From: Tubiluchus corallicola
Taxonomy: Eukaryota; Priapulida; Priapulimorpha; Priapulimorphida; Tubiluchidae
Direction of reading: 5' to 3'
DNA: 64,000 nt
Assembly: GCA_030141605.1 (NCBI GenBank)
Contig: JAQGDQ010000196.1
Span: forward strand, 248,001-312,000
Within the stretch, counting starts at the first letter, position 1. The number at the start of each line of letters is the position of its first letter. Positions 49,601 to 58,600 of this stretch are shown here, in pieces. The notes beneath the pieces are model-generated. The model was given only the letters and a program-made list of their open reading frames with translations. It was not told the origin of the DNA and ran no database searches. Made by a program: the position numbers and the translations under genes.

Positions 49601-52600
49601 AACGGACAACACCACGTCCAGCAGTGTGAAAACTTCTGCAACAAACTTAAGCAGGTTTGATTTGCATGCCTTGAAAATTAAAGAACAGAAACTAAAATTA
49701 CAAGCCATGGAAATCAAACATTTGAGCCTGCAAAAGGCTAGTCAGGGTTCTGCTAGTTCAGATGTGGCTTCGCCTGTAGCCAAAGAAATATCAAGTGCAG
49801 AAAAGGTCAATGAGTGGATTGAAAAGTCACACAAAGATGTCACAGAAGTCTCGTCACCTGAAGGGCTCATCAAACCCGAAGCTTACGTTACTATGGCTAC
49901 CAATGATAAATACGCCATAGGTGCTCTAGTACTGGCTTCTTCGCTATGTAATGTTGGTATTACACTTAGTTTAGCGATATTAATTACAACTGGAATTTCT
50001 AAACCCATAATGACGCAGATAAGCGCCACCTTTGATCACGTGGAGCTTGTGGAAGCTATTGACAGTTCACATGTAAAAAGTCTACAATTACTAGGACGGC
50101 CCGAATTAAAGGTGACTTTTACAAAACTGCATTGTTGGAGGCTAACTCAGTTCTCAAAATTTGATTTTTGGATTCTGATGTAATTGTCCTGCAAAACATA
50201 GATGATTTATTTAGCTGGAACGAACTGTCAGCAGTTGCAGATATTGGCTGGCCTGATTGTTTTAATAGCGGACTTTTCGTTTTTGAACCTAATCTTAGCA
50301 CGTACAGTGAATTGAGGTCATTCGCTCAGTCAGATTCAAGCACATTCGACGGTGGAGAGCAAGGTCTACTAAACCAGTATTTTAAAGCCTGGAATACAGC
50401 TTTTGATAAACGATTGCCATACAGGTATAATGTAGCAGTAAAGCAGTTTCGAGAAAGTGTCAAGGTTGCTCATTTCATGGGTCCTAGTAAGCCCTGGGAC
50501 AGTATACGCAGCATTTATCACAAGCAAGTGGCGCCAGCTACAGGTAAAACAGACTTTGAATCTGAAATGTTAAATATTTGGTGGTCACTTTACATTCATG
50601 AGGTCGAACCAAACTGGCCTCATGAATTAGAACTAATAAATAAAGCTAATGTTCAGCAGCACATTCCTACCCGAACAAAACTCAGTCCTGATGCACCTGA
50701 ATTTGCCACTCGCTTACATGACAGGAGCAGTGTTCATAGAAAATTATACACATGATGACGGGGCGAGATATACCAGGCTTTTACAATTTTGCACGGGCGA
50801 AGCAAAACGGGTTGTCGAAAGTTGCAGTTATATGGACCCGCAGATCGCATACAGTCATGCTAAGCAAATGCTTATTGAACGTTTCGGGTCACCCTTTATT
50901 GTAACACAAGCGTGGTTGGCTAAAATAAATGAGTTTGCAGTCATAAAAATAATGAAAAGGAAAAACTCAGGGAATTTTCTGACTTGATGATTGGTTGTGT
51001 AGAGACATTAAAGGCCATGGACAATTTAGCCGAAATAAATACACAAACAAGTTTGCTTCAAGTCATTAAGAAACTCCCATTCCGTTTGCAAGACAAATGG
51101 AGAGACGTTGTTACCAAGTTAAATAAACATGATGGCAGAAATCCTACAATTTACGACGTGGTGGGATTTGTCAAAGAGGCGACTGAAAAAATAAACCATC
51201 CCGTGTTTGGTGACCTTGCAACCGGTGGTCAAATGAACATTACAAAACGCAAGAATAAATTAGCAACTAGGAATTTCGCATGCACTACCTTTCGAACAAG
51301 AAGTTCATCCAGAGAAGAAAAATCGAGTCAAACAGGCGGAACGCCAAAGGATAGAAAATTAAGCAGTAGAGATGTCAGAAAATGTGTTCTGCAACTCAGC
51401 CGAGCATGTTTCTCTAAAAAACTGTGAACAGTTTAAAGACAAGTCGGAAGAAGAGAGACTACAGTTTGCTCGGAAAAGTCGCTTATGTTTTAACTGCTTA
51501 CAGAAAGGGAACCAAAGAGCTGGAAGCTGTTACAAACCAGGCTGTACAAGACAGGGATGCAGAAGAAAACATTCTGCTCTGCTTCATGACGCTCTGGAGA
51601 AGTGGGCTCCTTCCAATGGCGAGAGGTCAACAAATGTTGAAGCAACAAGTTGCGCTGTCACTACAACCAAACTGTCAACAAGGGCTGTGCTCCCCATCAC
51701 TCCTGTAAAGGTACAGGTGCAAGGCGGACGTCCAATTCAGACAATGGCTTTGTTGGACCCAGGATCAACTAATACGTTCTGTTCCAAGGCCATATATGAT
51801 GAGCTGGGAGCTGTTGGCAAGAAACAAGTCGTGTCACTGACTACAATTGAAAAGAAGCATTCAAAAATACATACTTCTGTGACCAAGATGTACGTCAGTA
51901 AGTTGGATGGATCAAACAAAATGAAACTTCCCTTTGTCTTTGTCAGGCCATCTTTGATGTTGGATGTGACTGACTATTTGGTAGACGAACAAGACATTAG
52001 TAACTGGCCTCATCTCAAAGATGTTCCTTTGACGCTAGCTGATTCACGTGAACTGCAGCTCGGGTTAATTATAGGACAAGACGTCTCTGATGCATTAATG
52101 CCTTTAGAAACACGCTGTGGGCCAAGAGGAGTTCCGTATGCAACAAGGACTAGACTTGGATGGACATTAAATGGCCTGATAGGAGGCGGCAATGAGGACA
52201 CTAAAAAGCTGTCAAACAACCTTCTTCAGGCAGAACAGGTTACCAGCCAGCGACAAGTCGAAAAATTTTGGAAAATGGACGCTGTTGACGATAGCATACA
52301 GTACTCCCATGACGATAAGTTGGCGCTGAGCATTTGGGAGAAGTCCATCACCAAAAGAAATGGTCACTACGAATTGGAGATACCTTTTAAGTCTAATGAT
52401 GACAACATTCCTGACAGTTTTCAAATGGCTTCAAAGAGGTTGGCAAGCCTTCGCTGTAGACTCAGCAAGAATAAGTTGTTGCATGAAAAATACTCCCAAG
52501 CCATGGCTGATCTGCTCCAAAAGGGATACGCAGAAGAAGTTGTTGAACATGATACGAATGTTGCAACATGGTACTTGTCACATTTTCCAGTTTTTAATGA

Positions 52601-55600
52601 GAACAAACCCGAAAAAACTAGGATCGTATTTGATTGTTCGGCAACAGAAGACGCAGTCTCTCTCAACATGTTGGCACTACAAGGTCCAGATCTGACTAAT
52701 AAATTGCTTGGTGTCCTGCTATGCTTTAGAAAGTATCCAGTAGTAATCATGGCTGATGTTCGTGAGATGTTTCACCAGGTGTACGTAGCACCGAAGAATA
52801 GGGACATGTTGAGATTTCTCTGGTGGAATGATGGAAACCTAGATGCGCCACCCTCCATATTTCGAATGACAGTCCACCTTTTTGGCGGTGTGTGGTCGCC
52901 CAGCGTAGCTTCATTTGCTCTCCAACAGACAGCTAGAGATAACGTCAACTGTTTTGATGAGCATGCATTAAATACGGTGGTACATAGCTTCTATGTCGAC
53001 GACCCCTTTAAATCTGTGGAAACTGCAAAAGAACCAATCGATTTGATGTCAAAATTAATACAGATTCTAGACACTGGAGGTTTCCACTTGACCAAATGGA
53101 TGAGTAACGACAGAGACGTATTAGCATGTGTGCCAATTGAAGAACGAGGAAAGAACATTAAGAATCTTGATCTAACCCAGGACGATCTACCAAATGAACG
53201 AGCCTTAGGGGTTAAATGGGATGTCAAAAGCGATATACTTGGCATTCAGGTTAAGCTGCGAGAAAAGCCAAGCACCAAGCGGGGACTACTTAGGTCATTA
53301 GCAAGCACCTATGATCCCCTAGGCATGGTCTCGCCTTTCATTTTACAAGCGAAAAGACTGTTTCAGAACGAATGCCGGATCCAGGAAAAATCATGGGATG
53401 ATAGACTGGAAGAAGAGACTGAGAAAAGTTGGGATAAATGGAAATCTGATTGTCCTGCACTAGAATACTTTACGCTAGACAGATGCCTGAAGCCAAGAGA
53501 TTTTGGAAGAATTGCTGACTTGCAGCTGCATCACTTCAGCGATGCATCCCAGTATGCTTACGGCACTGTAACTTATGCACGGATGGAAAATGCTGATGGA
53601 GTTGTACACACAGCATTTGTAATGGCAAAGTCTAGGCTAGCACCTATGAAAAGCCTAACCATACCACGCCTTGAGTTGTGCACAGCAGTATTAGCCTCAA
53701 CTGTCGACAAACAACTGAGAAGAGAATTGTCCATACCCATCAGCGAGTTCGTGTTTTGGTGTGACAGCACTATAGTGCTTCAATACATACGCAACACCAC
53801 AAGACGTTTCCATACTTTCGTGCAAAATAGAGTGACTACCATACTAGAAACTTCGTCGCCAGTTCAGTGGCATTATATCAGTACCGCAGATAATCCAGCT
53901 GATGACGTATCCCGAGGAATGGACGCCAATGCCTTAGTAAAATCTCAGCGTTGGAAATATGGTCCTAGTTTTCTGCGAAAAGCCCAACATGAATGGCCGC
54001 AGCATGATCCGAGCAAAGAAAATGATGAACTTAACGACGATAAAGAAGTCAAGCAGACGACATGTTCCACTACTGTAAAACACATACAGGATAGAAACGA
54101 CACAATTAGCAAGCACATTGAACATTTTTCGTCATTTTACAACCTCAAGAAAGCAGCAGCTTGGATTCTTCGTCTGAAGGACATTTTGCAAAAGAAGATC
54201 AGAGGAGAAAAACCTGAAGTACCTCCAAAGTTAACAGTGCAAGAGCTGACAAGAGCTCAAGATGCATTAGTAAAATTCGTTCGGACTCAGAACTTTGGCA
54301 TGGAATATAAGGCGCTTACACAAAAATCTGCTAAATTGATGCGCATCCCTAAATCAAGCAGGCTACGAAAACTTGATCCGTTCATTTGCGAGAAGGGTTT
54401 GCTACGTGTTGGTGGACGACTGAAGGCGCCAGGCACCCTATGATATTACCGAGAAAGCATAAGCTGTCAGAGCTAATCATTCGTCATTACCACGAAACGA
54501 ACGGCCACATTGGCAGGGAACATGTCATAGCTTTAGTAAGAAATGAATTTCGGATAATTCATGCAAGAGCCTTGGCACGCAAAGTCCTGTACGAATGCCG
54601 ACATTGCAGGCTTCGCAAGCCATCTTTCCTTGATCAAAAGATGGCAGATTTGCCTATTGACAGACTACAGCCATCAGACGCTTTTACCACTATTGGCATT
54701 GATTGTTTTGGCCCGATACAGACCAAGAGAGGTCGCTCACACATTAAACGCTATGGAGTCATCTTTACATGCCTAGCTACACGCAGTATTCACTTGGAAG
54801 TCCTATTTGACATGTCCACTGATTCGGTTATAAAGGCGATTAACAGATTTTGCTGCCGCCGAAGGAAGCCAGACAAAATCAGGTCAGATTGTGGGACTAA
54901 TTTTGTAGGAGCAAGCAGAGAGCTGAGAAAGTCTATAGCCGAGTGGAACAATGACGTCATACATTCAGAGCTTCTTCAGCGGCAAATAGAATGGCAATTC
55001 AACCCACCAAGAGCCCCACACATGGAAGGTGTTTGGGAGTCTCTCATTAAGAGTGTGAAGAAGATTCTCTTTCCAACGAACAAACCTTGGATGATGAAGG
55101 CTTGGCAACCCTGTTTTGTATAGTTGAAAATATAGTTAATAGCAGACCGCTAACTACAGTTTCTGACGATGTTGACGACTTCAATCCGTTGACTCCGAAT
55201 CACTTTCTTCAGATCAGCGCAGTTCCAAACCTGCCTTTGGGAAAGTTTTGTCAGGCAGATCTCTTTCGACGAAAGTGGAGACAAATACAGTATCTCTCGG
55301 ATATCTTTTGGCGCAGATGGTTGACTGAATATTTGCCCACTCTACAGACTCGAAGCAAATGGAACAAGGAGCAGAAGAATGTTGAAATAGGAGACATCGT
55401 ATTAGTTCTGGATGAGACACCAAGGAATCACTGGATGCTAGGACGGATCATTGAAGCACGGAAAAGCAGTGATGGACTAGTGAGAAGTGTGATGTTGAAG
55501 ACTAGAGATGGGACTCTAAAACGACCAATTCATAAAATAAGTTTAATCGAATGTAACAATTAGTTGATTTTGTTAAGCATTCATAAACTGTATGTTTAAG

Positions 55601-58600
55601 TTAAACTTTGAAGTAGATGTATGTCAATTTAGTCAGTCATGATATGTTATTACACTGTTGGTTTCCTTTAATTTTGTAAATGCTGCAGGAGAGCATTTAA
55701 GGAGGCAGTGTTTTGGATATAAGCACGTGGTGCCTCCTGGTGTTTGTTTTTCCTAGTTTAGACAGGTGAGCTAGGTCAGGAAATAGGCCATTGGCCTCAT
55801 TTCACAGTTAGCATATGAAATAAGTGAGTCACCGGTATGCGGCAAAGATGTAAGTTTCATTTCTTCACATTTCGTCATGTCATATTATTATTAATTATCA
55901 TTATACCAGTTACTTAATGTTTTGACGTTGGTTTAGCAGAAAGAATTTTTAATTTTTCTTCAGATAAAACGAAGTCGAACGCATGTCGTGTACACTAGGT
56001 AATAGGAATGCTTCAGAAAAAAGAACCAAACTGTAAACACTGAAAAGTTAAAAAGAGCTTCAGATGAATTTTTTCAATGTGCGCCATTTTACAGTGTCTG
56101 TGTGGGCCAGTAAGTGGCGTACTCTACCGGCGTTGTTTTGTAACTTTTGATTTTCTTTCGAAACGCGGCACAAATAGCAAAGAAGGGTTGCAGTTTATAC
56201 AATGAAAATTGGAACATACGATACTTTGAGGCTTCATACTGTACAAAAAATATGACTGTATGAAGAAGAAAGCCAATGTTCTAGCACATTAAGTGCTTGT
56301 TAAGAACAATAATTTTCTTGCTTGTAGTCCTTCGTTGTTTTGAATACATGACTTTTTGTATCATGCAACTTTGAAGGTTTTTGACTTTCCAGCAGATTTC
56401 ACTTTAAAGATGTTTTCACGTGTCAGCTCCAAGATGCGTAAAGATTAGGAAACTTGAAACTTTGAAGCCCTGTACATTTCCTTGAGTACTGTTTCTTTCA
56501 GTTGCTCAGCACATATATACACTCACATACTGACTGACCTTACTGACTAACCAGCTAACTAGCTATGATTTACTTAGTGTCGGTTAGTTATTTAATTAGT
56601 TAGTGTTGGTCTAGCTAAGCTAATCAGAGAGTCAATCAATTAGTTTTGGCAATTTTGTGGTATGGCAGGTTTGGTGGTATGGCAGGTTTGGCGATATGGC
56701 ACATTTAGCACTATGGCGGTATAGCAGGTTTGGCAATGTGGCATTTGGCGGGTGGTGTTGGTATGGGAAGGAGGTAGAGTGTCGACAATGGGACTGATAT
56801 AGGAAGGTAGAAGGGTGTTAGGGTGTGAGGAAAACCACCTAAACTGCAAGTGCGCCACAATGGCCCGAAATAAAGACCACCGAGCATTCCCTTTGGAATG
56901 CCGCTATGAACATTAATCCACTCATAGATAATACATTTAAAACTCCTGACAAAGACAATTTGTTACCTAGAGTCTTAATTGATACAAAGGATCACATTTC
57001 AGCCCCTTTAGCACATGTTATAAACTTATCCCTCGAAAATGGATGTATTCCTAATAAGCTAAAGGAGTCGGTAATTGTTCCTTTGTTTAAAGCTAAGAAC
57101 CCTATGGACTTGAGGAATTATAGACCCATCTCCCTCCTACCATTTTTTCTAAAATTTTTGAAAACTTTTTGAGTTCAGTTGTCAGATTACCTAAACAAAA
57201 AAAAATATTATTAATACAGAACAGTTTGGGTTCAGGAAAGGTTGTTCAACTGAAATAGCTTTAGTTAAAATTGTAGAAAACAAAATAATTAAATACAGAA
57301 GGTAAAAAAGGTCACTTGGTATTTTTTGCTACCTGTCAAAAGCTTTTGACTCGGTCGATCATGATATACTACTATCAAAACTATTTTACTATGGAATCAG
57401 GGACAAGGCTCATCAGCGGTTAGAAAATTACCTTAAAGAGCATACACAAGTAGTTAAATATAATGGTTGTTTCTCTTCAGAAAAAATATAACTCATGGTG
57501 TGCCGCAAGGGTCAATTTTGAGACCACTTTTGTTCTAAATATATATAAATGATTTATTACATTTCCTAATTAGTTCTGTGGAAGTTGTAACTGTATATTT
57601 TTAGGTGCTGCCATCTATTAACTAATCACTTTACATTTTACCAGCTAAACTCACCCATAATATAATTGTTCGGTCCAGTGAATATGCATACTCACTGGAT
57701 CTCTCCCTATTTTACTGTAATGGTATTTGTGAAGCCAAGTTTGCATAATTACCTATACCTATATATACTGACTGGATTCTACTTCTAGTCACTCTCTGTC
57801 TCACTCTCAATGCAGTGCAGAAGTCATGCTAGTCGTGCTACACAACTGTCTAACTCACACTCTGTGCAGTGCAGCAGTCGTGATCCTCATTTTACTTACT
57901 GTCTAACTCTCAGTGATCAGTGCAGGACATTCTTGTCCTCAGTGTGCAGTGTAGCAGTCATTCTACATATGTGTATGTAGTCTAATAAATGTTTCAGTTT
58001 TGTGCAGATATGTGGTATAGTGTTTTATTCTTTTTCTACAAAGTGTTCAACTACAACTTCATACAAGACTTTCACAAGTTCCAAAATGATTCAATATGCT
58101 GACGACACTAGCCTCCTTTTTAATATTAATCAGTTCAATGCGCAAAACACAGACAAGATAAATGATGAACTCGAACAAATTCCTATGTGATTCAAAATTA
58201 ATAAGCTTTCCCCAAATCCGTCAAAAACTAAATACATTGTTTTTAGGTCGCGTTATAAAAATATTCTAAGTAATATTGACATCAACATAGCTCAGGTGCC
58301 CATAACATGAGTAAATGAAATGAAATTTTTAGGTGTAATCATTAATGAATTTTTAGATTGGCAAGCACACATTAATAAGCTATGAGTTAAAATGTCTAAA
58401 AACATAGGAATTATTTAACATATAAAACAATATACTTCCAAAAAAACATATGATTTCACTATACAGTAGTCTTGTTTTGCCATATCTGACCTACTGTGCA
58501 ATCCTGTGGGGTACAACGTATGCCAGTGTGTTAAACAGTATGACAACGCAAATGCAACCGTCAGATGTATAACTTACGGAAAAGATTCCAGATAGGCAAC

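Larger units (their letters stand above)
48994..55994 (+). mobile_element. Full-length BEL/Pao LTR retrotransposon carrying a glycogenin domain
   Basis: Two 286-bp LTRs (48994-49279 and 55709-55994) begin TGTTTTGG and end GTACA. They differ at three positions only, about 99% identity. The 5-bp direct repeat CTAGG flanks the element (48989-48993 and 55995-55999), the size expected for BEL/Pao. The purine tract AAGGAGGCAG lies directly before the 3' LTR. The internal order is gag (with SAP and a captured glycogenin domain), zinc knuckle, protease, reverse transcriptase, RNase H, integrase. I could not match the sequence after the 5' LTR to a tRNA primer-binding site. The coding part is broken by several frameshifts, so this copy is unlikely to be autonomous despite its youth. 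It lies in UBE2W intron 1, antisense to the gene. Confidence 0.93.

Noticed and set aside
49412-49717. 101-codon minus-strand ORF over the SAP-Gag region
   Set aside because: It is antisense to a well-supported coding frame and shows no recognisable motif.
49878-50640. A LINE-generated glycogenin retrocopy inserted by chance in the BEL/Pao element
   Set aside because: No poly(A) tract or target duplication was seen at the joins, the glycogenin start codon and C-terminus are missing, and the upstream join is in frame with Gag. Template-switch capture fits better, although copy-number data are needed.
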